Assembly (NCBI RefSeq): GCF_021044795.1
Contig: NZ_JAJNOP010000009.1
Reading direction: 5' to 3' (one strand)
Source: Acidaminococcus hominis
GTDB lineage: Bacteria > Bacillota > Negativicutes > Acidaminococcales > Acidaminococcaceae
Length of the DNA stretch: 64,000 nucleotides
The translations under genes were made by a program, and so were the position numbers. Positions 33,221 to 42,002 of the stretch are shown one piece after another. The notes beneath the pieces are model-generated. The model saw nothing but the letters and a program-made list of their open reading frames with translations. It searched no databases and had not been told where the DNA came from. Position 1 is the first letter of the stretch. Every line of letters begins with the position of its first letter.

Positions 33221-34312
33221 TTGGCGCTATTCCATAGAAAACGGCCTACCCGGCCCCAGCCCGTTGCTTTTGGGCAGGCCCGGCGGAAGCCTCCCAAGAA
33301 AAATCATTCCACCCTGTATTTTCTGCTGCTGACGGCCCTGGTGATTCTGGGGGTCATGGCCTACAACTACCGGGCGGACATCAAGATGCACATTATGCAC
33401 TACAAGCCCCAGCCGGTGAAGACGGTAACCATTGCCAACACCAATCTGAACCTCCAGGAAATCAACACGCCGGAGCTGACCAGCTACGATGTGGACAAGA
33501 TTCTCAGCTTCCACTACCGGGACGAGGTATTCTACCTGGCCCTGCGCAGCCAGGACGGGGAAAGCACCCATATTGACGCCTTTGACGTGAAAAACGGCAG
33601 CTTGTTCGCCCACCGTTCCTTCGGGGAAGACGGGGTGTTCACCATCCACGAAAAGATGATTCTCAGCGTCAACGTGGGCAGCAAAGGGGAAGTCTACTAC
33701 GTGCGCAATGGCATCCATACCCTGAAGGACGGCAACGACATCATCAGCCTGAAGGGCAGCACCACTGCCACCCGGGTGGCCCTGCTCCCCGGAGACCAGC
33801 AGGCCTACCTGTACGGCAACGACAACTTTACCCTGGCGGATATCCATGACGGGTCCTTTGACAACAACCACCCGGCCTTCCTCCACAACCGGGCGAAGCC
33901 CTTTGCCGGGGGCCTGACCCTGGTGCGGATTGCCCCGGACGGCACGGTGTTTGGGGGCGGCCGGATCAAGACCAACGACTTTAATATCGTGGCCTCCTTC
34001 TCCCCCCAGGGCAAGCAGCTGCAAACCTACGGCAGCTACATCCAGACGGACAAGGATTCCATCTACAACCTGGTGGACCTGGCGGTACTGGACCATTACG
34101 TGGTGGTCATTGACGGCTTCACACTGAAGATTTGGAACCGTGACGGCCATTATTTGGGGGCGTTCAACAGTTCCAAGCTGCTGGATAACAACCTGAACTG
34201 CGCCAAGCTTACTGCCATGGACAGCAAAACCCTGGGTATCCTGGCCTACGTACGGAATCCCCAGACCAAGCTGATTGATATCAAGCTGTTTACTTTGCAG
34301 TTTCCCAATTGA
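33221..34312 (+). CDS. Membrane-anchored protein with probable beta-propeller, function unknown
   Basis: This 363-residue protein starts at a TTG 9 bases after AAAGGAG; no ATG is better placed. A basic N-terminus (RKRPTRPQP..RRKPPKK) precedes one transmembrane helix (about 31-48, TLYFLLLTALVILGVMAY), so the rest is probably outside the membrane. Repeating strands such as VFYLALRSQDGES, GEVYYVRNGIHTL, QQAYLYGNDNFTLADI and LDHYVVVIDGFTLKIWN suggest a propeller-like sensor or scaffold. It has its own terminator. No family is recognised. Confidence 0.82.
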   Translation: MALFHRKRPTRPQPVAFGQARRKPPKKNHSTLYFLLLTALVILGVMAYNYRADIKMHIMHYKPQPVKTVTIANTNLNLQEINTPELTSYDVDKILSFHYRDEVFYLALRSQDGESTHIDAFDVKNGSLFAHRSFGEDGVFTIHEKMILSVNVGSKGEVYYVRNGIHTLKDGNDIISLKGSTTATRVALLPGDQQAYLYGNDNFTLADIHDGSFDNNHPAFLHNRAKPFAGGLTLVRIAPDGTVFGGGRIKTNDFNIVASFSPQGKQLQTYGSYIQTDKDSIYNLVDLAVLDHYVVVIDGFTLKIWNRDGHYLGAFNSSKLLDNNLNCAKLTAMDSKTLGILAYVRNPQTKLIDIKLFTLQFPN

Positions 34313-34334
34313 AGAAGCGCTGAAAAGCGGTGTG

Positions 34335-34374
34335 AAAAAGCCTTGCGGACGCAAAAACGTCGGCAAGGCTTTTT
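34335..34374 (+). terminator. Intrinsic terminator
   Basis: AAAAAGCCTTGC pairs with GCAAGGCTTTTT, 22 bp after the stop of the membrane-anchored protein gene. Confidence 0.9.
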
Positions 34375-34578
34375 GTGTGGGGACGGCTGGGTTGTGGGCT
34401 CTCGGGGTCTGCTTGGCTGTGAACCCCAGCCTTCACTCCCCACTCTCCTTTTTCCCAATAAAGGAATTTTCTCTCCTTTGTTGAATACCATAAGCATACG
34501 ACTTTCGCTGGCTCCTCTGTTTTAGGCTGCTGGCGCTCTCTAGGCTACGCAAGTGCTCCCAAGTAAAGGAGGTTTTTC

Positions 34579-35175
34579 ATGCGCAAATTTTTAGCGATTT
34601 TGTTCCTACTCTGTACCGTGAGTCTGGGGTTTGTTCCCCTGCCGGTTTGTTCTGCTGCCGGGGCTGCTGCGCCGGAATTGGTGCAGCTGACGGATATGTC
34701 TTTTCCTGAGTTTTTTCAGCTGCTAGAGGCTCACAGTGCGGCAAAGGGTACGGGGCTTACATTTGACAAACCGCCTGCTGAGCCCATTCCGGGGAAGCTG
34801 TACGACGCCTATGTTTTTGGGGCTGTGCGGAAGGGAGTTCCCGGCCAGCACGGGGTCTTCATCACAGCCTATGCCAACAAGGCCGGGTATGTTTCCAAGG
34901 TGGCCCTTGCGGTCCCTGTCAGCAATGGGGAAGCGCTTCAGGACGCCTACGCTGCGGAATATGCCCTATTGGGCGTAGTGGGTATCGAAGACACCAAGGC
35001 CAAGAGGCTCATGGGGTACCTGAAGGCCCGCCGGGTGCCCTTTGAGGTGGCGGTCTGGAACCATTGGGCGCAGCGCAACCTGGTCATTTCCCACGGTCCC
35101 GCGTCCATCTCGGACAAGGTATTTTATATTCGCCTGACGGCCTACGATAAAACTTTTCCGTCAGAAAACCGCTGA
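34579..35175 (+). CDS. Exported protein of unknown function
   Basis: A 198-residue protein with a signal peptide (MRKFLAILFLLCTVSLGFVP, cleavage likely near CSAAGAA). The ATG is preceded by AAAGGAGG. The mature part has PEFFQLLEAHSAAKG, GVFITAYANKAGYVSKVALAV and FYIRLTAYDK, a mixed alpha/beta domain without recognised motifs. It is flanked by terminators and therefore monocistronic. The gap 34375-34578 shows no gene. Confidence 0.82.
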   Translation: MRKFLAILFLLCTVSLGFVPLPVCSAAGAAAPELVQLTDMSFPEFFQLLEAHSAAKGTGLTFDKPPAEPIPGKLYDAYVFGAVRKGVPGQHGVFITAYANKAGYVSKVALAVPVSNGEALQDAYAAEYALLGVVGIEDTKAKRLMGYLKARRVPFEVAVWNHWAQRNLVISHGPASISDKVFYIRLTAYDKTFPSENR

Positions 35176-35194
35176 CCACCAGTCTTCTTAACGC

Positions 35195-35237
35195 AAAAAT
35201 GCCTTGTGAACGCAATTACCGCTCACAAGGCATTTTT
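35195..35237. terminator. Intrinsic terminator
   Basis: A 15-bp stem AAAAATGCCTTGTGA/TCACAAGGCATTTTT serves the upstream plus-strand gene. It can also end the minus-strand mgtA transcript. Confidence 0.9.
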
Positions 35238-35314
35238 TTCAGGCTGGCTATTTCCAGCCCACGCGGCCCCGCTCACCAGGAGGGGGGTCTTCTTGTTTTT
35301 TCAGGCACGATCGG

Positions 35315-35428
35315 TCAGTCATGACGCGGCGCTTTCGGAGTCAGGTTCCAGCAGACAATCTGCATAACGCAGACGACCACCGCAATGGCTCCCATGCCCA
35401 GCCAAAAAATCGGTTCAATATGCAGCAT
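35315..35428 (-). CDS. 37-residue membrane peptide downstream of mgtA
   Basis: The frame starts with ATG at 35428 after GGGAGGGGAGCGCC, a strong ribosome-binding site, and ends at a TGA at 35315. The product is MLHIEPIFWLGMGAIAVVVC followed by VMQIVCWNLTPKAPRHD. It has one hydrophobic helix and a short charged tail. It lies about 40 bp after the Mg2+ ATPase stop on the same strand, without an intervening terminator, and therefore falls under the M-box. Small membrane proteins that modulate MgtA/MgtB (MgtS, MgtR) are known in enteric bacteria. Kinship is not claimed, only analogy of size and position. Confidence 0.65.
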   Translation of the reverse strand: MLHIEPIFWLGMGAIAVVVCVMQIVCWNLTPKAPRHD

Positions 35429-35470
35429 GGCGCTCCCCTCCCTTCTTCCAGGCTGTCTATAGGCTAAGCA

Positions 35471-38224
35471 CTACAGCAGGGTGCCGTAATGCCGGATATA
35501 CGCTTTCTTTACGCTGGTGGCCAGCAGCATATAGGCAATGACCACCAGGGCCAGGAAGTAGAAGTACTTTCCCGGCAGGGGCACGAAACCCAGGTCCCGG
35601 GCGATTCCCGTAAAGGGCAGAGCCGTCAGCACGGCAATGTCGGCGCAGGTGAGCGTGGTCAGGGTAGCCGACGCATGACTTTGCAGGAAGGGAATCTTGG
35701 GGGTGCGGATCATGTGGATAACCAGGGTCTGGGTCCACATGGATTCCACAAACCAGCCGGCCTGGAACATGGCTTCGTAGGCGTCCCGGACGGTGAGGCC
35801 GGCCATGGGGCCGGAGGTAAGCATCGCCGTAGTGGGAATCTGGTTGTAGGTCAGGCCGCCGGACACAAACTGGGGACAAATCACAAAGTACAGCACCAGA
35901 TAGGTAATCCAGTCGAACACCGAACTGGTGGGCCCCATCCAGATCATGAAGCTGCCAATGGTGGAAGCGTCCCAGTTCCGGGGCACCTTGAGGAATTCCT
36001 CGTCCACGTTGTCCCAGGGAATGGCGATGCAGGAGATTTCGTACACCAGGTTCAAGATGATTAATTGCAGACTCATCATGGGCAGGAAGGGCAAAAGGGC
36101 ACTGGCTGCCAGGACGGAGAACATGTTCCCGAAGTTGGAGGAGGCGGTCATCTTGATGTACTTGATCATGTTGGCGTAGGTCTTCCGGCCTTCCACAATC
36201 CCCTGCTCCAGCACCATAAGGCTCTTTTCCAGCAGGATGATGTCGGCGGATTCCTTGGCAATATCCACGGCGCTGTCCACGGAAATGCCAATATCGGCAA
36301 TCTTCAGAGCCGGGGCGTCGTTGATGCCGTCCCCCATAAAGCCCACGGTATGACCGGCGGCCTGGAGGGCTTCCACTACCCGGGCTTTCTGGTCCGGGGA
36401 CAGTTTGGCAAAGACGGTGGTGGTTTCGGCTTCCTTCTGGAGGGTGGCGTCGTCCATGTGTTCCAGGTCACTGCCCAGGAGGATGTGGTCCACCGGCAGG
36501 CCCACCTGGCGGCAGATGCACCGGGTGGTCTTTTCGTTATCCCCGGTGAGCACCTTGGTGGAAACCCCGTGGTCCTTCAGGGCCTTGATGGCGGCCATGG
36601 CGGTATCCTTAGGCGGATCCAGGAAGGCCAGGTAGCCCATGAAGATCATGTCCGTTTCGTCCTTGGCCCCAAAGGCGCCTACCGGAGAGGGGTCGTTCTT
36701 CCGGGCCAGGCCGATAACCCGCATGCCTTCGTCGTTGAGCCGGTCAGCCACGGCCAGGATGGTTTTGCGCAATTCGTCGGTCATGGGCACGTCTTCCGCG
36801 CCCTGCTCGGTATATTTGCAGATGGAAAGCATTTCTTCCACGGCCCCTTTGGTAATCATCCGGGTGCTGTGGTCGTGGCCCATTACCAGCACCGACAGGC
36901 GCCGGCGGGAGAAGTCAAAGGGAATCTCGTCCACCTTGGTGTAGGTTTCGGACAGGTCCTGGAGCTTGGGGTCTTCGGTTTCTTCCCGCTCCGTCCGGGC
37001 GATGATGGCCCGGTCCATAAAGTTCTTGTAGCCGGTCTGGAAGTAGCTGTTCAGGTACGCATAACGCAGCACCCGCTGGCTGGGCTTGCCAAAGGCATCC
37101 AGGTGGTATTCCAGGGCTACCCGGTCCTGGGTCAGGGTCCCTGTCTTATCCGTACACAGCACGTCCATGGCTCCAAAGCTCTGGATGGAGTTCAGGCTTT
37201 TCACCACGGTCTTTTTCTCGCTCATGGAAACGGCGCCCTTGGCCAGGCAGGTGGTAACAATCATGGGCAGCATTTCCGGGGTCAGGCCCACGGCTACGGA
37301 AATCCCAAACAGGAAGGCGTTGAGCCAGTCCCCTTTGGTCAGGCCGTTGACTACAAAGACGATGGGCACCATGGCCATCATAAAGCGGATCAGAATCCAG
37401 GATACGGCGTTGACGCCCTTGGTAAAGTTGGTTTCCGGAGCTTCCTGGGCCATGGAGCTGGCCAGACTGCCAAACAGGGTGTGGTCCCCGCTGCGGAGCA
37501 CCAGGCCGGTGGCAGAACCGCTGATGACGTTGGTGCCCATAAAGGCTAGGTTGCTGAGCTCGGTCACGGCTTTGTCAGAAGTGGCAGCCACTGCCGGCAC
37601 CTTTTCCTGGGGCGCGCTTTCCCCGGTAAGGGAGGCCTGGCTGACGAACAGGTCCTTGGCTTCCAAAATTCTCATGTCCGCAGGAACCATGTCCCCGGCG
37701 GACAGGAATACCAGGTCCCCTACCACCACGTCTTCCAGGGGGATTTCCGTCTGGCCCTCCGGCTGGCGGATGACCGTGCAGGTGGTGGTAATCAGTTCCA
37801 GGAGCTTGGCGGCGGCGTCCCCGCTGCGGGTTTCCTGGATAAAGCGCAGGGACCCGGACAGGAGCACCAGCACGGTAATGATGATAACGGTGGCCGGGTT
37901 GTAGTCGTCCAGCCGGTTCTGCATGAGAGGCAGTATAATATCGGTGACCGCCGATACCCCGGCCAGCACAAACAGGATTACCGTAAAGGGGTTGATAAAG
38001 GCTTCGGCCAGGCGCACCCCCACGGACTTTTTCTTTTCCTGGGTAACCTTGTTTTCTCCATAGGTTTCCCGGTTCTTTTCCACCTGGTCGGCGGTGAGGC
38101 CCTGGGCTGAGCTTCCCAACTGCTGGAGCAGGGCTTCTGCGGTCAGGGCTGCTTCCTTTTGCAGGGCAGCCTGGGTAGCAGCAGCGGCTGCCTGATTTTT
38201 CTTTTCCATAGTGTTCTTGTTCAT
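35471..38224 (-). CDS. mgtA: Magnesium-translocating P-type ATPase
   Basis: This P3B-type ATPase imports Mg2+. The 917-residue protein shows the phosphorylation site CTDKTGTLTQD, the TGES actuator motif (SLTGESAPQ), the KGAVEEML nucleotide-binding motif, the hinge MGDGINDAPAL and about ten membrane helices. I chose the ATG at 38224, right after AAGGAGGTG. The upstream in-frame TTG overlaps that site. An M-box Mg2+ riboswitch and terminator precede it, confirming the ion. A small membrane peptide gene follows. Confidence 0.96.
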   Translation of the reverse strand: MNKNTMEKKNQAAAAATQAALQKEAALTAEALLQQLGSSAQGLTADQVEKNRETYGENKVTQEKKKSVGVRLAEAFINPFTVILFVLAGVSAVTDIILPLMQNRLDDYNPATVIIITVLVLLSGSLRFIQETRSGDAAAKLLELITTTCTVIRQPEGQTEIPLEDVVVGDLVFLSAGDMVPADMRILEAKDLFVSQASLTGESAPQEKVPAVAATSDKAVTELSNLAFMGTNVISGSATGLVLRSGDHTLFGSLASSMAQEAPETNFTKGVNAVSWILIRFMMAMVPIVFVVNGLTKGDWLNAFLFGISVAVGLTPEMLPMIVTTCLAKGAVSMSEKKTVVKSLNSIQSFGAMDVLCTDKTGTLTQDRVALEYHLDAFGKPSQRVLRYAYLNSYFQTGYKNFMDRAIIARTEREETEDPKLQDLSETYTKVDEIPFDFSRRRLSVLVMGHDHSTRMITKGAVEEMLSICKYTEQGAEDVPMTDELRKTILAVADRLNDEGMRVIGLARKNDPSPVGAFGAKDETDMIFMGYLAFLDPPKDTAMAAIKALKDHGVSTKVLTGDNEKTTRCICRQVGLPVDHILLGSDLEHMDDATLQKEAETTTVFAKLSPDQKARVVEALQAAGHTVGFMGDGINDAPALKIADIGISVDSAVDIAKESADIILLEKSLMVLEQGIVEGRKTYANMIKYIKMTASSNFGNMFSVLAASALLPFLPMMSLQLIILNLVYEISCIAIPWDNVDEEFLKVPRNWDASTIGSFMIWMGPTSSVFDWITYLVLYFVICPQFVSGGLTYNQIPTTAMLTSGPMAGLTVRDAYEAMFQAGWFVESMWTQTLVIHMIRTPKIPFLQSHASATLTTLTCADIAVLTALPFTGIARDLGFVPLPGKYFYFLALVVIAYMLLATSVKKAYIRHYGTLL

Positions 38225-38247
38225 GGTGCACCTCCTTGTCAATACAA

Positions 38248-38280
38248 TAAAAAAGCCGTCCGGGAAAACCCGAACGGCGA
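38248..38280 (-). terminator. Riboswitch-linked terminator before mgtA
   Basis: On the minus strand CCGTTCGGG/CCCGGACGG with loop TTTT is followed by a run of six T residues. It lies between the M-box aptamer and the mgtA ribosome-binding site. Confidence 0.9.
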
Positions 38281-38304
38281 AAACACAGAAAAACGATTTA
38301 ACTC

Positions 38305-38460
38305 TGCCGCCGTACGAGCTTTAACTCTGCAGGGCGGTGTAACTGCATTATGCTGCACCTTCGATTTGATGCAGCCTGTTCAGACCTACGCGGGATGTCT
38401 CCATCCTGTTGCGGCAGCAGCCCATATCCCTGTAGTAGCCTTACCTACCGGAGCTATTCA
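38305..38460 (-). promoter_or_regulatory. M-box (ykoK) magnesium riboswitch
   Basis: On the minus strand the aptamer reads GGTAGGTAAGGCTACTACAG, GGGCTGCTGCCGC, GGAGACATCCCG, a GCTGCATC..GATGCAGC-like arm and GTTAAAGCTCGTACGG. These match the conserved blocks of M-box RNAs (TTAGGTGAGGCTCCT..., GCTGCTGCC, TTAAAGCTCTACG). It is followed by a terminator and mgtA. Mg2+ binding should cause termination. Confidence 0.92.
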
Positions 38461-38471
38461 ATTGCATACTT

Positions 38472-38500
38472 AGTATAGTCATTTTGGCGTGGACTGTCAA
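38472..38500 (-). promoter_or_regulatory. mgtA promoter
   Basis: TTGACA (38495-38500) and TATACT (38472-38477) are separated by 17 bp on the minus strand, just upstream of the M-box. Confidence 0.88.
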
Positions 38501-38506
38501 ATGGTT

Positions 38507-39850
38507 TTATTTTATGGTGGAATCGGTGTTTAATACCAGGTTTTGCTTGGGAATTTCCCGGAAAAACGCCCGAATCCAGGCTACAGCAAGAATAAAGGAC
38601 AGCACGTCCGATATAGCCTGACACCATACCAGTCCACCCAGGCCGAACAGCCGGGGCAGCACCAAAAGGGGTGGAATCAGGAAGACCCCGCTGCGGCCGG
38701 CCGCCACCATCATGGCGCCCAGGGTATGCCTGGTGGTCTGGAGGGTCATATTGGTCATGACCACCAGGGCCGACAGGGGGAAGGTCAGGCACTGGGCCCA
38801 CAGGGCCCAAATACCGGTGGTGATTACCGCTGGGTCATCCCGGAACAGCACCATGATTTCCCGGGCAAAGATGGCCCCTACAATGGAAACCACAATGCCA
38901 AAACAGGTGGTGAACTCCAGGGCAAAGGTAAAGCCCTTCCGCAGCCGGGCAAATTTCCGAGCCCCATAGCTGAAGCCGCACACGGGCTGGAAGCCCTGGC
39001 CAAAGCCGATGATCACGGCGGCAGCAAAGAAGTTCAGCCGGGTCACAATGGACATGGCGGCAATGGCGGCGTCCCCAAAGGCGCCGGCGGCCACGTTCAG
39101 GAAAATGGTGGCAGCGCTGGTGGTACCCTGCCGCACCAGGGAAGGTGCGCCCCCGGCGGCGATTTCCTGGAAAAGCCGCCGAGAAGGATGGATATCCTTC
39201 AGCCGGATGGGAATGTTGCCCCCGGTCCGGGTCATCTTAAACAGGATGCAGAAGCTGACAAACTGGCTGAGGATGGTGGCGTAGGCCGCCCCGGCCACCC
39301 CCAGGTGGAATTTGAAGATAAAGATTGGGTCCAGGAACACGTTCAGAAAGCCCCCGGCGGTAATGCCTACCATGGCAAAGGCAGCGCTGCCCTGGAACCG
39401 CAGGTGGTTGTTCATCACCAGGGAGCACATCATTATGGGCGCCCCCCACAGGATAACGCTGAGGTACGCAATGGCGTAGGGCAAAATGGTGGGTGTGGAG
39501 CCGATGGCCGTGGCAATCTGGGACACAAACAGATTCCCCACAAGGGCCACCAGGCAGCCGCAGATAAAGGCATAAAAAAAGCTGGTAGAAGCCATCACAT
39601 GGGCCTTTTCCCGCTCCTTGGCCCCCAGCAGCCGGGAAATGGAGTTGCCGGAACCGATGCCGAAGAAGAAGGCAATGGCCTGGATAATGGCCATGCTGGC
39701 AAAGGTAATCCCTACCGCTGCGGTGGAACTGGTATCAATCTTACTGACAAAGTACGTATCAGCCGTATTGTAAAAGCTGGTACAAAGCATACTGACGATG
39801 GAAGGAAGGGCCAGGGAAGCAATGAGCTTGCGTACCGGCGTTTCCAGCAT
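38507..39850 (-). CDS. MATE family efflux transporter
   Basis: This 447-residue integral membrane protein of the multidrug and toxin extrusion family has about 12 helices in two homologous halves. Typical motifs are LALPSIVSMLCTSFYNTADTYFV, FFFGIGSGNSISRLLGAKE and the second-half FGQGFQPVCGFSYGARKF. It probably exports organic cations or drugs by Na+ or H+ antiport; substrate is unknown. The ATG at 39850 is the only start after an in-frame stop, with a weak ribosome-binding site. A -10 (TATAAT, 39952-39957) lies upstream. Confidence 0.93.
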   Translation of the reverse strand: MLETPVRKLIASLALPSIVSMLCTSFYNTADTYFVSKIDTSSTAAVGITFASMAIIQAIAFFFGIGSGNSISRLLGAKEREKAHVMASTSFFYAFICGCLVALVGNLFVSQIATAIGSTPTILPYAIAYLSVILWGAPIMMCSLVMNNHLRFQGSAAFAMVGITAGGFLNVFLDPIFIFKFHLGVAGAAYATILSQFVSFCILFKMTRTGGNIPIRLKDIHPSRRLFQEIAAGGAPSLVRQGTTSAATIFLNVAAGAFGDAAIAAMSIVTRLNFFAAAVIIGFGQGFQPVCGFSYGARKFARLRKGFTFALEFTTCFGIVVSIVGAIFAREIMVLFRDDPAVITTGIWALWAQCLTFPLSALVVMTNMTLQTTRHTLGAMMVAAGRSGVFLIPPLLVLPRLFGLGGLVWCQAISDVLSFILAVAWIRAFFREIPKQNLVLNTDSTIK

Positions 39851-40068
39851 CTTGTGGAGTTTCGCATTCTCTTTTTCTTTACGCGTTGAACTGTCCGTAG
39901 AAATCCCGCCTCACATATATATTGTATAAAAAATCACATTTTTGCTTTCTTATTATAGCATGGATACATAGCAGTTTACTATAAATATAGAGGCAGTTAA
40001 TATTATTTTTTCTCTACGGAAAACTGTTGTCAGATTCTTCCGAGTCCTCTTGGAAAAGTGTCAAAGTC

Positions 40069-40097
40069 TTTACAAAGCATCGGTCCGGGCGTATACT
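40069..40097 (+). promoter_or_regulatory. Promoter of the TM1266-ABC transporter operon
   Basis: TTTACA (40069-40074) and TATACT (40092-40097) are separated by 17 bp. Transcription from about 40104 gives a 177-nt leader before the first gene. Confidence 0.8.
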
Positions 40098-40103
40098 CAT
40101 TAA

Positions 40104-40262
40104 AGGCTGCGGATTGTCCTGCCGCAGGAAGTGCTTCCTGCAAAAGGTATCCCCTGGCCGCCCAAGCCCTGCTCTCACATCAAAAGTTTCTTGCGATGGA
40201 AGATGCCACGTTTTTCGCATAGTCTTTTTGCGCCGCATCTGTCCCAGGTGCGGCTTTTTTTA
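40104..40262 (+). promoter_or_regulatory. Structured leader RNA ending in a terminator; unrecognised riboswitch or attenuator candidate
   Basis: The leader contains CTGCGG/CCGCAG and GCAGGAA/TTCCTGC stems that overlap and are mutually exclusive. They are followed by a less structured stretch and an intrinsic terminator at 40232-40261 (GCCGCA/TGCGGC plus T7) only about 20 bases before the gene. The layout is that of transcription attenuation. I do not see the conserved blocks of TPP, cobalamin, Moco, SAM, FMN or M-box RNAs. Confidence 0.55.
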
Positions 40263-40280
40263 TGATACAAGGAGGTTCCC

Positions 40281-40535
40281 ATGGAAACCCGTGTGGCCAT
40301 TATCGGCATTATTGTAGAAAATCCGGATTCCATCCAGGCGCTGAACCAACTGCTCCATCAGTTCAGCCCCTATATTATCGGCCGGATGGGCATTCCCTAC
40401 CACGCCCGGAACATGAACATCATCAGCGTAGTGGTGGACGCGCCCCAGGACGCAATCAGCACCCTGTCCGGCCGGATTGGCAAACTAGACGGAGTATCCG
40501 CTAAAACCGCCTATGCCAAGGCGGAAAAGAAATGA
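40281..40535 (+). CDS. TM1266-like small regulator (iron-only hydrogenase system family)
   Basis: This 84-residue protein has an ACT/ferredoxin-like fold pattern (METRVAIIGIIVENPDSIQALNQLL, YIIGRMGIPY, NIISVVVDAP, ISTLSGRIGKLDGVSAKTAY). It matches the family annotated as putative regulators of iron-only hydrogenase systems; true function is uncertain. It is the first gene after the structured leader, with an AAGGAGG site, and overlaps the permease gene by 4 bp. It may therefore sense a ligand related to the transported compound. Confidence 0.8.
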   Translation: METRVAIIGIIVENPDSIQALNQLLHQFSPYIIGRMGIPYHARNMNIISVVVDAPQDAISTLSGRIGKLDGVSAKTAYAKAEKK

Positions 40536-41284
40536 AGAAGGCAATTTCCTACCTGCTGCCTTTTTTGGTGGTACTGGCCCTGTGGCAGCTGGTGACCCAG
40601 CTGGGTCTGTGGAGCAGCTACATTCTCCCCTCTCCGGAGCGGGTATGCGCCACGGCCCAGAAACTGCTCCAATCCGGGGAGCTGGCAAAGCATACGGCCA
40701 TCAGCCTGCGCCGAATTCTTTTGGGCTTTGTCTGCGCCTTTGGGCTGTCCTGCCTGTTTAGTGCGGTAGGGCTGCTTTTCCCCCGGCTCCGGGCGGCCTA
40801 CAGCGGGCTTTTGGAAGTGTTTCGCCATGTACCCCCTCTATCCCTGATTCCGCTCCTGATTCTCTGGTTTGGCATCGGGGAGGTGCCCAAGGCCATCGTC
40901 ATTATCCTGGCGTCTTTTTTCCCCATCTATCTGAATATGGATGACGGGTTCCGGCGCTGCGACCCCAAGCTGTTAGAGGTAGGCCGGATTTTGGGCATGA
41001 ACCGCTGGACCCAGCTGCGGAAAATCCGTCTGCCGGCTGCTCTGCCGGGGATTCTCACAGGCATGAAAGTGGGCATGGGTTACAGTCTCCGGGCCATTAT
41101 CGGGGCGGAAATGATTGCCGCCGACAGCGGGCTGGGGTATCTGATTCTGGACGCCCAAGCCATGAGCCGCAGCGACAAGGTCATTATCGGCATTCTCACC
41201 ATTGGAGCCCTGGGGCTGGTGCTGGACGGGGCCTTTACCCTGCTGACCTGGCTCTGCCTGCCCTGGGAAAGGAGGCGCCTATGA
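40532..41284 (+). CDS. ABC transporter permease (taurine/sulfonate/nitrate type)
   Basis: This 250-residue inner-membrane permease of the SsuC/TauC family has about six helices and the EAA loop EVGRILGMNRWTQLRKIRLPAALPGILTGMKVGMG. It overlaps the TM1266-like gene and the ATPase gene by 4 bp each. The substrate is not predictable from sequence; this family also carries thiamine precursors and other small molecules. Confidence 0.9.
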   Translation: MKKAISYLLPFLVVLALWQLVTQLGLWSSYILPSPERVCATAQKLLQSGELAKHTAISLRRILLGFVCAFGLSCLFSAVGLLFPRLRAAYSGLLEVFRHVPPLSLIPLLILWFGIGEVPKAIVIILASFFPIYLNMDDGFRRCDPKLLEVGRILGMNRWTQLRKIRLPAALPGILTGMKVGMGYSLRAIIGAEMIAADSGLGYLILDAQAMSRSDKVIIGILTIGALGLVLDGAFTLLTWLCLPWERRRL

Positions 41285-41973
41285 AACCGCTGGTCATTAA
41301 AAATTTGACCAAAGCCTTTGGGTCCAAGACGGTCCTAAGGGACCTGACGCTGACCCTTGACCCCAGCGCCTGTACGGTGCTTTTGGGGAAAAGCGGCTGC
41401 GGGAAGACCACCTTTCTGCGGCTCCTGGCAGGGTTGGAGCGCCCCACCTCCGGCCAAATTACCCTGCCGGAAGGGCTGAAGCTGGGCATGATGTTCCAGG
41501 AGGCCCGGCTGATGCCCTGGCTCACCTGCCGGGAAAACATCGCCCTGGGGCTCCCAAAAGGGGAAAAGCCCGGCCAGGTGGACCAGCTGCTGAAGCTGAC
41601 GGGGCTCACGGAAGCCGCTAAGCTCTACCCCAGCGAATTATCCGGGGGCATGCAGCAGCGCACGGCCCTGGCCCGGACCCTGGCCCTACAGGCCGACCTG
41701 ATTCTCATGGACGAGCCCTTTGCCGCCCTGGACTATTTCACCCGGGGCCAGCTCCAGCTGGAGCTCCTGCGGATGCAGCGGCAGCTGGGGATCGGCTACG
41801 TGCTGGTCACCCACAACGTGGACGAGGCCCTGCTCTTGGGGGACCGGATCCTGGTGCTCCAGGACGGGTGCCTGGCCCACGAAGAAACCTTCCCCCGGCA
41901 GGAAGCCCCCCGGGACCTGCTCTCGCCTGCTTTTATTGAGGCCAAACGCAGCATTTTGGCTGCTTTCGCATAA
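41281..41973 (+). CDS. ABC transporter ATP-binding protein (SsuB/TauB type)
   Basis: A 230-residue ATPase with Walker A GKSGCGKTT (about 38-46), Q-loop MMFQEARLMPW, signature LSGGMQQRTALARTL, Walker B LILMDEPFAALD and switch VTHNVDEAL. The MPW after the Q-loop is usual in this subfamily. It pairs with the permease upstream and the lipoprotein downstream. Confidence 0.93.
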   Translation: MKPLVIKNLTKAFGSKTVLRDLTLTLDPSACTVLLGKSGCGKTTFLRLLAGLERPTSGQITLPEGLKLGMMFQEARLMPWLTCRENIALGLPKGEKPGQVDQLLKLTGLTEAAKLYPSELSGGMQQRTALARTLALQADLILMDEPFAALDYFTRGQLQLELLRMQRQLGIGYVLVTHNVDEALLLGDRILVLQDGCLAHEETFPRQEAPRDLLSPAFIEAKRSILAAFA

Positions 41974-42002
41974 ATTTCTACTTTAGAAAGGATTTGATTC
42001 AC

